64,000 nt of DNA from Paucibacter sp. KCTC 42545 (GCF_001477625.1 NZ_CP013692.1:4402001-4466000), one strand, 5' to 3'; counted from the stretch's first letter, positions 17,232 through 25,782 are shown. The notes: a model not told the origin generated them from the sequence alone. Numbers and translations: made by a program.

Positions 17232-17648
17232 TCAAGGCTTCTCTGCATCAACTTTCGCCTTGGCTTTTGAATCAACAAAGGCCGAGGCGCCGAAATAGAA
17301 GGCCACCACCACGCTCGTCACGGTGGTGAAGCTGCTGAGCATGGTCTCGGTGATCGGCGGTAGCTTCTCAACGCTTTTGATAAAAAAGGCCACCAGGCCG
17401 ACCAGCACGAGGTACTGAACAATCACGGCAGCGGCGATGGCCTGGCGCAAGCGCTCGTTGTAATCCCCGGCCGTGCCGGCCAATCCGCTGCGCCTGTCGG
17501 TGAGCAGCGCAAAGAATGTGATCACGCCCGCCGCCGGCGTGCAAAAAGCCAGCGGCGCGGGGTTGCCGAGATAACGCACCAAGGCCAGGGACCCCACGAT
17601 CATGATCAGAATGATCGACGCGACGATGTAGTTCCGGTGCAGCTTCAT
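17232..17648 (-). CDS. Hypothetical membrane protein, four predicted helices
   Basis: Unrecognised protein of 138 residues with hydrophobic segments at about 8-25, 32-48, 70-92 and 103-123 and a short charged tail (DSKAKAKVDAEKP). No catalytic motif is visible. It stands between the VOC gene and a nucleotidyltransferase gene, with about 40 bp and 160 bp of non-coding DNA on either side. The 160-bp stretch at 17649-17808 shows nothing recognisable. Confidence 0.7.
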   Translation of the reverse strand: MKLHRNYIVASIILIMIVGSLALVRYLGNPAPLAFCTPAAGVITFFALLTDRRSGLAGTAGDYNERLRQAIAAAVIVQYLVLVGLVAFFIKSVEKLPPITETMLSSFTTVTSVVVAFYFGASAFVDSKAKAKVDAEKP

Positions 17649-17808
17649 GGCGACTCCTGAGGGGCATGGATGGCCGAGGGTGAGTTGCGTCGCGACGCGT
17701 CCTAGCCATCACAGACACCCGATAGTATCGGCAGCACAAAGTCGCGGTCCACTTGGGTGAGTGTCAAGGCATTGGCAAGCCGCTTGAATGCATGACTAGC
17801 CTGCATCC

Positions 17809-18399
17809 TCACAAAGCTAGGACAGTGACGCGCGGCCAGCGCTCCTTGTAGCGCTTTTCCTGCACCCTGGCGCGATAGGTCTCCAGGCTCACGCGCCTGG
17901 GATTGCGTTGCACGCGCATCGCGAACAAATCGTCCAGGCCGTGCGGGGCGATGACTTGAATTTGGTCATCAGCGTCCAGGCTGACGCCGACCGATGTGGC
18001 GAACTCTGGCCACGTCGCAATCGCGTCTTCCAGCGACTGCAGCGGCTCAACGGCATGGCCAAAGTAGCTCTCGAACCAGGTGTGGACTAAAGCCTGGTTG
18101 GTGACCTCCCAGGGCAGGCCCGGCGCAAGCTCCTGCTGTAGCCGGCCTTGCAGTTCTTGGTCCAGGCCAGGGGTGGCCTCGGGGTCGAAGAAGGCCAGGT
18201 CGATATCGGTGAGGGCCGATGGATTTTGGTAGCCATGCAAGTCATCCCAGACCAAATTCCTGATCGCCCCTGCACCGATGCACCAGGACTCCAACCCAAG
18301 TGAGCGCGCCGCTCTCAAGGCTGGCATCAGCCAGCCGGATTGGGCGACGATGTGAAGCAGGGCCTGATGGTGTTGTGATGGCGGCGTTGTTGCGGGCAT
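17809..18399 (-). CDS. Nucleotidyltransferase-family protein (NTP_transf_6 type)
   Basis: Protein of 196 residues. 'CIGAGAIRNLVWDDLHGY' and 'TDIDLAFFDPEA' match the nucleotidyltransferase-like family with a G-x-G...D-x-D active-site pattern, and 'YFGHAVEPLQSLEDAIATWPEFATSVGV' is typical of the same group. The cellular substrate is unknown. A longer in-frame start at 18489 would overlap the SRPBCC gene. The ATG at 18399 avoids this and begins near the conserved domain. Confidence 0.75.
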   Translation of the reverse strand: MPATTPPSQHHQALLHIVAQSGWLMPALRAARSLGLESWCIGAGAIRNLVWDDLHGYQNPSALTDIDLAFFDPEATPGLDQELQGRLQQELAPGLPWEVTNQALVHTWFESYFGHAVEPLQSLEDAIATWPEFATSVGVSLDADDQIQVIAPHGLDDLFAMRVQRNPRRVSLETYRARVQEKRYKERWPRVTVLAL

Positions 18400-18466
18400 G
18401 CGAAGCGTAGACAAAGGAATGCTGAGTGGACGGTCTGCCCGCCATGCCGGCAAGGCCATGCAGTGC

Positions 18467-18913
18467 TCAGCCCGGAATTTCAGGCTCAACCAAGCTTGCC
18501 AGCTGCGCCAATGACTCCTGCCAGCCGAGGTAGCACATCTCCAGCGGAATCATGGCCGGGATGCCGCTCTGCGCGATGCTCAGTGCGGTGCCGCAGATCA
18601 CGGGCTTGAGCGTGACCAGCACCTCCATGACGCCAGGCATGTTCGGATCGTCAAATTTGTCGGTGTACCGGATCCGTTCGTGCGGCACCAGTTCCAGATA
18701 CTCGCCGCCAAAGGCGTGCCCGCTGCCGTTTGAGAAATTCTGGAAGGACATCCGGAATGTGCCGCCCACACGCGCATCCATGTGGTGCACCGTGCAGGTG
18801 AAGCCGTAAGGCGGCAGCCATTTGGCCATGGCGCCGGCTTCGAGGAAGGCGCGGTAGACCTTCTCGGGCTTGGCGCGCAATACCCGGTGAAGGCGCACGG
18901 TTTGCTCGGACAT
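18467..18913 (-). CDS. SRPBCC/AHSA1-family protein
   Basis: START/Bet-v-1-like protein of 148 residues. The AHSA1 pattern runs from 'VLRAKPEKVYRAFLEAGAMAKWLPPYGF' through 'GGTFRMSFQNFSNG' to 'GWQESLAQLASLVEP'. Such proteins bind hydrophobic ligands or act in stress responses; many are of unknown role. It is a separate gene from the IS-split SRPBCC gene at 21.8-24.9 kb. AAGGAG lies about 6 bases before the ATG. Confidence 0.85.
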   Translation of the reverse strand: MSEQTVRLHRVLRAKPEKVYRAFLEAGAMAKWLPPYGFTCTVHHMDARVGGTFRMSFQNFSNGSGHAFGGEYLELVPHERIRYTDKFDDPNMPGVMEVLVTLKPVICGTALSIAQSGIPAMIPLEMCYLGWQESLAQLASLVEPEIPG

Positions 18914-18992
18914 CTGAAAACTCCTTGGTGCTTAGTGCGGCTCGTTGTTTCTGTGCTCTCTATGGCTGCGCATCAGGCTGATGTGATGCCCG

Positions 18993-19631
18993 CTACACAG
19001 GGCGCTTGGGCCCACTTTGTAGCATCGGCTGACGAATGATTGTTTTCCAATTCTTCGGGTCTGCACGACGAATATCGCTCAGGTAGATCTCATGGTGTTT
19101 GCCGCTTCGGCCCGAACGTTCATCGATGTAGGCATGCAGCCGTTCGATGCTGGGGCCTTCCTCCGTGAATGGGCCGATGTGCAGCAATTGCGCGCAAACG
19201 CCTTCGGTGAAGCGGGCAACTCGCAGGCGGTCAATGGCCGGCAGGGCTTTCTTCTGGCGCACTTGTTCCATGGCCTCGGCAAGCACGTCATTGGTGACGA
19301 ACTCGGGCTGCATGATCATCATGGTCCACTTCCAGCGGGCTCGATCGTTTGTGCTGAATGCCGCCATGTCATCGGCCCACCAAAGCCCTTCAAGTGGCAT
19401 GACTGCATAGTCAATGGCTTGTGGCCCCTTCTTGAGCATGAACTTCGCGGTGTAGGAAACGGTGAACAAAGCCTCCACCGCTTGCGCATAGCCTGGCGAC
19501 GTATTCGGGTCGCCCTGACCGTCGACCATGAGGTAGTTGAGCGCAGGGACATCAAGCTCAACGATGGCCTTGGCCGATGCTTGGTAAAGCTGCTTGAGCT
19601 CCGGGCTCTTCTTCAAATCGATTTTCACCAT
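18993..19631 (-). CDS. GyrI-like small-molecule-binding protein
   Basis: Protein of 212 residues of the stand-alone GyrI-like group. 'LNYLMVDGQGDPNTSPGYAQAVEALFTVSYTAKF' and 'PLEGLWWADD' are characteristic, followed by the C-terminal 'HEIYLSDIRRADPKNWKTIIRQP'. Relatives bind or hydrolyse small hydrophobic or xenobiotic compounds. No regulatory DNA-binding domain is attached. The gene stands alone on the minus strand with 79 bp downstream to the SRPBCC start. Confidence 0.85.
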   Translation of the reverse strand: MVKIDLKKSPELKQLYQASAKAIVELDVPALNYLMVDGQGDPNTSPGYAQAVEALFTVSYTAKFMLKKGPQAIDYAVMPLEGLWWADDMAAFSTNDRARWKWTMMIMQPEFVTNDVLAEAMEQVRQKKALPAIDRLRVARFTEGVCAQLLHIGPFTEEGPSIERLHAYIDERSGRSGKHHEIYLSDIRRADPKNWKTIIRQPMLQSGPKRPV

Positions 19632-19668
19632 GGTGCCGGTGCTCTAACTGTTGGGTGGCGGGGTGATC

Positions 19669-20094
19669 TTATGCCGGCATGATGACGAAAAACCCACCCG
19701 CGAACGTCACCGACAAGAGCCCGATGCTGCCCAGCGCAAGCAAGAGGCATGAAGAAAGCCACAGCTCAGGCCAAGTGCCAATCTCCGCCTTCGGACCGTG
19801 GCCAGCTCGCTCGACCAAGAGCACTGGCACGACTTGCTCTAGTGCCGGTGCGGAGCTTGAAGCAATGGCAACAGCGCTGCGCAGTTCCACGCGCTGGCCT
19901 GTCGCAAGCGCGAACTCCACACGGTAGTAGCGCATGGAACGGCCGTAACGGCGGTAGCGCCATTCGCTGACGACGCGGCCCTGAACGCTTTTCGCGCGCC
20001 AGACAAAAGCGAGCTGCCGGGCGGCTGACAGCAGCCCCGCCAAGAGCACAGAAAGTGCGAGCAGAGCGAGGCTGATGAGGACTGCGTGGACCAC
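19669..20094 (-). CDS. DUF3592-type membrane protein
   Basis: Protein of 141 residues with a hydrophobic N-terminal helix (about 5-25) and a C-terminal hydrophobic stretch (about 110-138) around a soluble beta-rich region beginning 'VQGRVVSEWRYRRYG'. This layout fits DUF3592. No function is known. Its start lies only 12 bp after the DUF1566 gene stop, so the two may be co-transcribed. Confidence 0.7.
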   Translation of the reverse strand: MVHAVLISLALLALSVLLAGLLSAARQLAFVWRAKSVQGRVVSEWRYRRYGRSMRYYRVEFALATGQRVELRSAVAIASSSAPALEQVVPVLLVERAGHGPKAEIGTWPELWLSSCLLLALGSIGLLSVTFAGGFFVIMPA

Positions 20095-20106
20095 CGCGCC
20101 GCGCTT

Positions 20107-20661
20107 CTATTTCTTGCTCGAACCTGCTGGCGTGCGAACGAGACGCACATGGTTTGTGTTCTCGTCGTCCGTGGTGGCCCAGGCATCGCTGGTGCCAATG
20201 GCTGACACCAGCGAAACGCCCTTGGCTTCCGGGGTGGACGTCCAGAACGATCCATCGGCGCTCCACGCGGGCTTGCTTGGAAACACCGCCAAGTTGAGCG
20301 AGGGGTTGTAGCAATTCGGCTCGCGCAGCGAGAGCAGCTCTTTCCGCGTGGGAATTCGCCAGTGTTCCTCGTTGGTGGACTTGCTCTTGGCGAGCGCCTT
20401 CGCTTGCTGATAGCTCAGCCTCGGGCCCGGGTTGACCGCGTCTGGATCATTGGCGACGCAGGTCGAACCATTCCAGCTTTGATCCTCGATGCAGCGCATC
20501 CAGATCAGCTGGGTGCGTTTGTCGACGACCTGTGACCCGTCGCCGATGGCCGAAAAATCAGTGGCATCGCGCTTGGGCGTGCCTTCGCATTGCTGGGAGG
20601 CCAGGGCGGGCAAGCCGCTGAATGCGGCGCAGGCAAGCGCGAGAGTGAAGGAACGAAGCAA
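20107..20661 (-). CDS. Secreted DUF1566-family protein (TTG start)
   Basis: Exported protein of 184 residues with signal peptide 'LLRSFTLALACAAFSGLPALAS' and a DUF1566/Lcl C-terminal-type domain ('TQLIWMRCIED', 'LSYQQAKALA', 'WRIPTRKELLSL', 'FWTSTPEA', 'HVRLVRT'). The start is judged to be TTG at 20661, because AAAGGAG lies 6 bases upstream and the signal peptide begins exactly there. The frame upstream of it has no such features. The family is common in secreted and surface proteins; role unknown. Confidence 0.78.
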   Translation of the reverse strand: MLRSFTLALACAAFSGLPALASQQCEGTPKRDATDFSAIGDGSQVVDKRTQLIWMRCIEDQSWNGSTCVANDPDAVNPGPRLSYQQAKALAKSKSTNEEHWRIPTRKELLSLREPNCYNPSLNLAVFPSKPAWSADGSFWTSTPEAKGVSLVSAIGTSDAWATTDDENTNHVRLVRTPAGSSKK

Positions 20662-20679
20662 TGAGGTCTCCTTTGAGAG

Positions 20680-20717
20680 CGAAGCTTGAAATTGAGCCGA
20701 GCGTGGCTGCCTTAGAC
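20680..20717 (-). repeat. Possible degenerate attC remnant
   Basis: The stretch from TTGAAATTGAGCCGAGC to CTTAGAC (20711-20717) resembles the outer boxes of the integron attC sites (GTTGAAGCTGAGCCGC...GTTAGAC), but lacks a clear partner box. It would mark the 3' end of a CPBP-protease cassette. Evidence is weak. Confidence 0.25.
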
Positions 20718-20723
20718 CCCAAG

Positions 20724-21611
20724 TCATTGGTTAACAGGCCGATCCTGGCGCTTCCAAATAGGGGGAACGATCTTGCCGCGCTTGACCGCCATGAGCAACA
20801 TCACGATGCCGGTCGAGGTGCACAGCAGCAGCGCAAGCACCGAGGACTCAAGGCCGAAGTTTCCGCCGGTCAGCCAGTTGGGGCCGTTCACGGTGGATCT
20901 GATCAGACCCTGTTGTGCGTCGTTGCCGGAGACGACGCCTGAGAAGATGGCCGACTGCGTGTAGTTCCAGGCCATATGAAAGCCGATGCTCACCCACAAC
21001 CGGCGCGTGAGCATATAGGCCGCAGCCAGCAAGGTACCGGCCTCGACGGCGATGAATAGGGCACCCTCAATCGTGCCCTGCGGGTTGATCAGATGGGTCA
21101 GGCCAAACACCAGTGACGACACCACAAGGGCAGCCCAACTGCCAAACCATTGTTCGACCGCGCCGAACAGCACGCCTCGGAACAACAGCTCCTCGTAGAC
21201 GCTCGAGCTGAGCGCCATGGCAATCGCCGGAACCATATAGCTCCAGGGATTCAAGCCCACGATGCGGTAGATGCCTAGAGCCATCAGGATCATTTCGCAG
21301 GCCGCGTACAAGCCTGCACCGATGAGCAGGCCAACGCCGAATTGCCGACCCATGCCCGGCAAAGCGAGTTCCGTTAGGGTGCGCTTCTCAATGAAGTAGC
21401 CGTAGCCCACATACACGGCGAAGCCGGCAATGGCCAAGGCGATGATGTGTCGAACCGCTTTGACTGGCTCTCCTGCGTAGCTGGTCATCACATCGGTGTT
21501 GAGCGTCATGAACAACACCAAGATGAACCCGAGCAACAGGACGCGCGCTGGCGGTGAGCGCAGGATGCGCAGAGCCAGGTTCGGCTGCGGGTTCGCGGGT
21601 GTTGTCGTCAT
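20724..21611 (-). CDS. CPBP-family intramembrane metalloprotease
   Basis: Integral membrane protein of 295 residues with about eight hydrophobic segments. The CAAX-protease/bacteriocin-processing motifs are all present: 'EELLFRG' (two Glu and an Arg), 'FGLTHLIN' (metal-binding His) and 'IGFHMAWNY' (second His). Substrate unknown. The ATG at 21611 is preferred over a GTG at 21620. A GTTAAGC-type box lies about 50 bp upstream (21661-21667 on the complementary strand), so this gene is probably the most distal recognisable integron cassette. Confidence 0.85.
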   Translation of the reverse strand: MTTTPANPQPNLALRILRSPPARVLLLGFILVLFMTLNTDVMTSYAGEPVKAVRHIIALAIAGFAVYVGYGYFIEKRTLTELALPGMGRQFGVGLLIGAGLYAACEMILMALGIYRIVGLNPWSYMVPAIAMALSSSVYEELLFRGVLFGAVEQWFGSWAALVVSSLVFGLTHLINPQGTIEGALFIAVEAGTLLAAAYMLTRRLWVSIGFHMAWNYTQSAIFSGVVSGNDAQQGLIRSTVNGPNWLTGGNFGLESSVLALLLCTSTGIVMLLMAVKRGKIVPPIWKRQDRPVNQ

Positions 21612-21660
21612 AGCGTTCACCGTCAGGGCTGGGTTGCAAGCATCGTGGACTGTAGGCGGA

Positions 21661-21836
21661 GCTTAACGAGCTTTTGGGTGCGCAGCCTTGACGATGAATG
21701 AGGCGATCTAAGGCCGCGAGCTTAGCGAGCGGCTGCGGTCTGACGCATGTCCTTGGTCGGTGAAAATGCACTGCGGACCCAAGGCTCCAGGCGTGGTGCC
21801 GGGCCGTTGGCGTACCGATTCAGAGAAGGCTTAGAC
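21661..21836 (-). repeat. Long attC-like site after the split SRPBCC cassette
   Basis: The plus-strand boxes GCTTAAC (21661-21667) and CTTAGAC (21830-21836) bound 176 bp. The stretch includes a segment like the attC at 28765 (GGTGAAAATGCACTGCGG against GGTGACAATGCACAGCGT). The SRPBCC stop codon lies inside the right box, as in other cassettes. The length is large for an attC, so it may contain an insertion. Confidence 0.45.
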
Positions 21837-22152
21837 CGCGTGTCGATCTTCTGCCAAGGCCTTGAGCCGAGCAAGTGTGACTGGCAGCCCTGTGTTCAAT
21901 TGCCGTGAAAGCATGGGACCCAGCACGATAGACAGCAGCCCGGAGAACGTGACTCTGTGGACCACCTCAGTAGCGTCTGGCAGTTGAATCAACTCGTGTT
22001 CGAAGAGCATGCGAAAGAGCGGGATCTTTGACTCGACTGTGAAACAGCGACCGGGCACCACCTGTGTCAGCAGCATCGGTACCGTGTTGCCCTTCGTTGG
22101 CGTCAGTCGGCCTCTGCTGCCCACCGCGAATGGGCCTTCTAGACTGGCTTGC
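21831..22152 (-). pseudogene. SRPBCC-family protein, C-terminal part (split by IS21)
   Basis: This frame encodes the last 106 or so residues of a polyketide-cyclase-like SRPBCC protein, starting '...KQASLEGPFAVGSRGRLTP' and ending at 21831. A UGA in the IS end blocks the frame upstream. The missing N-terminus lies at 24812-24919, on the other side of the IS21 element. Removing the IS and one copy of the 7-bp duplication GGCTTGC restores one open frame of about 140 codons, reading '...TWDPDTKQASLEGPF...'. The intact gene would be an ordinary integron cassette. Confidence 0.85.
22146..22152. repeat. IS21 target-site duplication, left copy
   Basis: GGCTTGC directly abuts the left IS end (TGCGTATTTCAG). 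The identical 7-mer follows the right end at 24812-24818. Confidence 0.85.
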
Positions 22153-22327
22153 TGCGTATTTCAGCCCATCCCGGCCACCCATTTCAGCGGAACGCGGACA
22201 GCGTTTCAGACGAAGGCGGACACCATTTCAGGCTGATCGCGGACAGCGTTTCAAACTGATCCCGGACACCCCTGGCGCGCGCAAGTGACCTGAGCCGTAG
22301 GCATGCTGACCGATTTTTCGGTCCGTC

Positions 22328-23878
22328 ATGCCCACTCCCAGGATTCACATGCGCCAACTTCGACAAACCCTTCGACTTCACCTTGAATCTGGCCTGAGCA
22401 TGCGCGAGTGTTCGCGCGTGCTTGGCATCGCCAAGTCGACCGTCAATAGCGTCGTTATGAAGGCCCGCGCCGCCGGTGTGGACTGGGCCGCCGCCCAGAC
22501 GCTGGACGATGCCGCCTTGGAGGCTCGCTTGTACGGCCCCGCTGTGCCTCGGTCCAGCACCCAGCTTGAGCCCGACTTCGCCCTCGTCCACCAGGAACTC
22601 AAGCGCCCCGGCGTCACCTTGCAATTGCTCTGGGAGGAGTACCAGCGCGGTCTGACCGACGCCGGCTCGCAAGCCTACAAGTACACCAGCTTCTGCGTGA
22701 AGTACCGCGCCTGGGTCACCGGCCTCAAGCGCTCGATGCGCCAGGTCCACCCGGCCGGCGAGCGCCTGTTCATTGACTACGCCGGCCAGACTGTGCCCTT
22801 GGTGGACGCTGCCACCGGCGAGATCCGGCAAGCGCAGATCTTCGTGGCCGTCCTCGGCGCCTCGAACTACACCTTCGCCTGCGCCACGCCGACACAGACA
22901 GCAGCCGACTGGGTCGGCGCCATCATGGATGCGCTGGAGTTCATGGGTGGCGTGCCCCGGCTGATCGTGCCGGATCAGGCGCGCGCCCTGATCGCCCGGC
23001 CCGACCGCTACGAGGCCACGCCTAGCCGTCTGGTCGAAGAGTTCTGCGACCACTACGACGTGGCGATGCTGCCCGCGCGTCCTGCTCATCCCCGCGACAA
23101 GCCCAAGGTGGAGGTCGGCGTGCAAATCGTCGAGCGTTGGATTCTGGCGCGGCTGCGGCACCGGCGCTTCTTCACCCTGGCTGAGCTCAACGCCGCTGTC
23201 CGGGAGTTGCTGGTGGACCTGAACGCTCGGCCGTTCAAGAAGCTACCCGGCTGTCGGGCCAGCGCCTTCGCGGCCTTGGATCGGCCGCTGCTCAAACCCC
23301 TGCCGGCAGCGCGCATGCCCATCGCCCGCTTCAAGCGCGCCCGGGTCAATATTGACTATCACGTTGAACTCGATGGCCATTACTACAGCGTGCCGCACCG
23401 GCTGGTGCGCGAGCAGGTCGAGTTGCGCATCACTTCGACCACGGTGGAGATTCTGGCGGGCCAGCAACGCGTGGCCGTGCACGCCTACAGCGTCCGGCGC
23501 GGGGCGCACACGACGGCGCCCGAGCACATGCCGGCCTCCCACCGGGCGCACCGAGAGTGGACCCCAGCCAAGCTCATCGCTTGGGGTGAGCACATCGGCG
23601 TGGCCACAGCCGCCGTGGTGCGCTGGCAGATGGAACACCGGCCGCACCCCGAGCAAGGCTACCGCTCCTGCCTCGGCCTGCAAAGCCTGGCGCGCCAGTT
23701 CGGCCACGAGCGGCTGGAAGCGGCCTGCGTTCGCGCCATGTCGATTCGCTCGCCGACCTACCAAAGCGTCAAGTCGATCCTGGCCACCGGCTTGGACCGG
23801 CAAGCCGCGCCGGCCCAAGCCACGCAGGCCGCACTCCCGCTGCATGACAACGTGCGCGGCCCCGATTACTACCACTGA
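22328..23878 (+). CDS. istA: IS21-family transposase IstA
   Basis: DDE transposase of 516 residues. An N-terminal helix-turn-helix ('[21 protein letters not shown]', about 22-42) is followed by an rve-type catalytic core with D150 ('LFIDYAG'), D216 ('VPDQARA') and E262 ('KPKVEVGV'). A C-terminal Mu-transposase-like domain carries '[19 protein letters not shown]'. It carries out strand transfer with the IstB ATPase. The frame is intact, so the element may still be active. Confidence 0.95.
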   Translation: MPTPRIHMRQLRQTLRLHLESGLSMRECSRVLGIAKSTVNSVVMKARAAGVDWAAAQTLDDAALEARLYGPAVPRSSTQLEPDFALVHQELKRPGVTLQLLWEEYQRGLTDAGSQAYKYTSFCVKYRAWVTGLKRSMRQVHPAGERLFIDYAGQTVPLVDAATGEIRQAQIFVAVLGASNYTFACATPTQTAADWVGAIMDALEFMGGVPRLIVPDQARALIARPDRYEATPSRLVEEFCDHYDVAMLPARPAHPRDKPKVEVGVQIVERWILARLRHRRFFTLAELNAAVRELLVDLNARPFKKLPGCRASAFAALDRPLLKPLPAARMPIARFKRARVNIDYHVELDGHYYSVPHRLVREQVELRITSTTVEILAGQQRVAVHAYSVRRGAHTTAPEHMPASHRAHREWTPAKLIAWGEHIGVATAAVVRWQMEHRPHPEQGYRSCLGLQSLARQFGHERLEAACVRAMSIRSPTYQSVKSILATGLDRQAAPAQATQAALPLHDNVRGPDYYH

Positions 23879-23901
23879 CCCCACTGAAGAAGGAGAAGCT
23901 C

Positions 23902-24639
23902 TTGCTCAACGAACACACCCTGGATCAACTGCGCAGCCTGCGCCTAGACGGCATGGTGCAGGCGCTTACCGATGGCGCCACCCGCACGGCAGCGGCCGAG
24001 CTGTCCTTCGAGGAGCGGCTGGCCATGCTGGTGCAACGCGAGGTCGATTGGCGCGACGGCAAACGCCTGGCCCGGCTGCTCAAGGCGGCCAAGCTCAAGG
24101 TCAGCAGCGCCTGCATCGAGGACATCAACTGGCGAGGCTCGCGCGGGCTGGATCGCAGCCTCATCACCCAACTGGCGGGCTGCGACTGGCTGCGCCACGG
24201 CCACAACGTGTTGCTCACCGGGGCCACGGGTTGCGGCAAGACCTGGCTCGCATGCGCGCTGGCCCAGCAGGCGGCACGCCAGGGATTCGCGGTGTTGTAC
24301 ACGCGGGCGCCGAGGCTGCTGGAAGAGCTGCGGGTGGCCCACGGCGACGGCTCCTTCGGCCGGCGCCTGGCACAACTGGCGCGCATTGACCTGCTGGTCA
24401 TCGATGACTTTGCGATTGCACCGGTCACGGCGGCCGACCGTAACGACCTGCTGGAGTTGCTCGACGACCGGGTCGGCAGCCGCTCGACGCTCATCACCAG
24501 TCAGCTACCCGTCTCAAACTGGCACCAATGGTTGGATGACCCGACATTGGCCGATGCCATCTTGGACCGGATCGTCCATTCGGCACAAAAGATCGCGCTC
24601 AAGGGCGAGTCGCTGCGCAAGAAACAGGACTCGGTATGA
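23902..24639 (+). CDS. istB: IS21-family helper ATPase IstB (TTG start)
   Basis: AAA+ ATPase of 245 residues related to DnaC/DnaI. Walker A 'GATGCGKT' is at residues 107-114 and Walker B 'IDLLVIDDF' around 162-170. IstB assembles on target DNA and stimulates IstA. The start is TTG at 23902, with AAGGAG 6 bases upstream and 23 bp after the istA stop. No disrupting mutation is visible. Confidence 0.95.
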   Translation: MLNEHTLDQLRSLRLDGMVQALTDGATRTAAAELSFEERLAMLVQREVDWRDGKRLARLLKAAKLKVSSACIEDINWRGSRGLDRSLITQLAGCDWLRHGHNVLLTGATGCGKTWLACALAQQAARQGFAVLYTRAPRLLEELRVAHGDGSFGRRLAQLARIDLLVIDDFAIAPVTAADRNDLLELLDDRVGSRSTLITSQLPVSNWHQWLDDPTLADAILDRIVHSAQKIALKGESLRKKQDSV

Positions 24640-24811
24640 GCACCAAACCAACCACCGCAGAACCGTCCGGGCCAGCCCAATTCAGGCTGATCGCGGACAC
24701 CTGAGCTACCATCAACCCAGGCACTTGCGCGCACCCAAACTGTCCGCGATCAGTTTGAAACGCTGTCCGCCATCACGCTGAAATGACTGTCCGGGATCGC
24801 TGAAATCCGCA

Positions 24812-24818
24812 GGCTTGC
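24812..24818. repeat. IS21 target-site duplication, right copy
   Basis: GGCTTGC follows the right IS end and matches the copy at 22146-22152. Confidence 0.85.
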
Positions 24819-24919
24819 TTCGTGTCCGGATCCCAGGTGTGCCAGCTCTGCACGTCCTGATAGATATGAAAGATCGTTTCAGGTGAAGCGGCCACGGTGA
24901 TGCGATGTTCGACTTGCAT
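24812..24919 (-). pseudogene. SRPBCC-family protein, N-terminal part (split by IS21)
   Basis: This encodes the first 36 residues of the split gene, 'MQVEHRITVAASPETIFH', then '...SWHTWDPDTKQA', the start of a polyketide-cyclase/dehydrase-type SRPBCC protein, ending at the IS junction. The C-terminal part is at 21831-22152. An alternative ATG lies 6 bp upstream (24925). It follows the DUF3052 cassette, from which a degenerate attC separates it. Confidence 0.85.
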
Positions 24920-24950
24920 TGGCATTTGTGAGCAGCGGAGGGGGGAGGTG

Positions 24951-25005
24951 GGCGAACAGCGTTGAAGCTGAGCAGGCGGCGGCCTACTCAAGCGCTGGCT
25001 TGGGC
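24951..25005 (-). repeat. Degenerate attC after the DUF3052 cassette
   Basis: The site contains the inner box GTTGAAGCTGAG seen in other attCs of the array and ends CTTGGGC (24999-25005). The left outer box is altered (GGCGAAC with a 3-base shift). Internal arms are poorly matched, so recombination activity is doubtful. Confidence 0.5.
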
Positions 25006-25012
25006 CGCATTC

Positions 25013-25432
25013 TCAGCGAAGCTCTTTACGAAGCACCAACTTCAGCCCCGACCAAACCTCCGTGACCGCGCAGACCTTGATATCGACGAAGCCAAGTGGC
25101 AAGGCCAATTCGCGGATGGTGTCTTCTGTGATCGTGGTCGGAACCTTGGCTGATTTCTTCGGCCAAGAGATCCATAGCGCTGCATCGGGTTTCAGCTTCT
25201 TGCGCAAGTGGCTCAGCACCTTTGCAAGTTCTTCTCTTTGGGTCACAAAGGCGTGAGCGATATCAACCGTTGAATCGGCTTGGGCAACAAACACCACGCC
25301 CGGCGGCAGAGGGGCCAGCAGGCTTTCGTACTCCGCCGGAGCGTCAAGAGGCAGTACGCGATGTGCCTCTTTGATGCCGAGCTTCTTGAAGAGCGGCGTT
25401 CCAGAGTACCCGGTGGTGCCTGACGCTTTCAT
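25013..25432 (-). CDS. DUF3052-family protein (integron cassette)
   Basis: Protein of 139 residues with the DUF3052 features 'SGTPLFKKLGIKEAHRV', 'LLAPLPPGVVFV', 'LRKKLKPDAALWISWPKKS' and 'IRELALPLGFVDIKVCAVTEVWSGLKLVLRK'. The family has no established function and occurs often as small stand-alone genes. The start at MKASG (25432) lies only 5 bp beyond the end of the lipoprotein gene; a longer frame reaches into that gene. The G+C is lower than in the flanking catabolic genes, fitting a captured cassette. Confidence 0.85.
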   Translation of the reverse strand: MKASGTTGYSGTPLFKKLGIKEAHRVLPLDAPAEYESLLAPLPPGVVFVAQADSTVDIAHAFVTQREELAKVLSHLRKKLKPDAALWISWPKKSAKVPTTITEDTIRELALPLGFVDIKVCAVTEVWSGLKLVLRKELR

Positions 25433-25435
25433 CCG

Positions 25436-25481
25436 GACTAACGTTGAGGATGCGCCGTCTCGGTGGCGCAAGCGGACAGGC
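25436..25481 (-). repeat. Possible attC embedded in the 3' end of the lipoprotein gene
   Basis: The left box GACTAAC (25436-25442) is followed by GTTGAGGATGCGCC and, after a short hairpin, GACAGGC (25475-25481). The lipoprotein stop codon is part of the left box, so the cassette gene reads through its own recombination site. The match to the consensus is partial. Confidence 0.35.
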
Positions 25482-25782
25482 CCTGAAGTCTGCGCGGGAG
25501 AGCGTCGATTGGCATCCAGCCTGTCCGCCCAGCGCGTGACCGCACCTCCGCGATATCCGACGTGCAGGGAACAGACTCAACTAACTCAATGTCGGATTCA
25601 ACCGGCATCGCTACCGGCACTGCGCCGAATTGACCTGCCGCAACCGCCCGAGCATCCTCTCTCGAAGCGTAGAACGGATAGACAAGGTCATACCCCACAG
25701 GACTCACAGGTGGAGCAGCCTGGCATCCTGCAAGGGCTGCCATAGCAAGACATAGGATCGGTCGCAGATGGATCGGCTTCAT
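25438..25782 (-). CDS. Putative lipoprotein (integron cassette)
   Basis: Protein of 114 residues with a lipoprotein signal ('MKPIHLRPILCLAMAALAGC', lipobox ALAGC). The mature part contains 'YDLVYPFYASREDARAVAAGQFGAVPVAMPVESDIELVES' and has no family I recognise. The start at 25782 is set by the signal sequence; the frame stays open further upstream. It is a single-gene cassette between attC-like sites at 25436 and 25843. Confidence 0.7.
   Translation of the reverse strand: MKPIHLRPILCLAMAALAGCQAAPPVSPVGYDLVYPFYASREDARAVAAGQFGAVPVAMPVESDIELVESVPCTSDIAEVRSRAGRTGWMPIDALPRRLQGLSACATETAHPQR

Larger units (their letters stand above)
22153..24811 (+). mobile_element. Complete IS21-family insertion sequence (2659 bp)
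   Basis: The element begins TGCGTATTTCAG and ends with the complement of TGCGGATTTCAG (TG...CA ends, imperfect inverted repeat of about 21 bp with the shared core ATTTCAGC and ATCCCGG). It carries istA and istB in order on the plus strand. Several copies of a roughly 22-bp motif with the core TGATCGCGGACAGCGTTTCA sit at both ends (about 22160-22275 and 24680-24811), like the multiple transposase sites of IS21. The 7-bp duplication GGCTTGC and intact genes indicate a fairly recent insertion. Confidence 0.93.

Noticed and set aside
19640..19670. Possible attC box between GyrI-like and DUF3592 genes
   Set aside because: CTCTAAC and GTTGGGT occur next to each other without room for a hairpin; likely chance.
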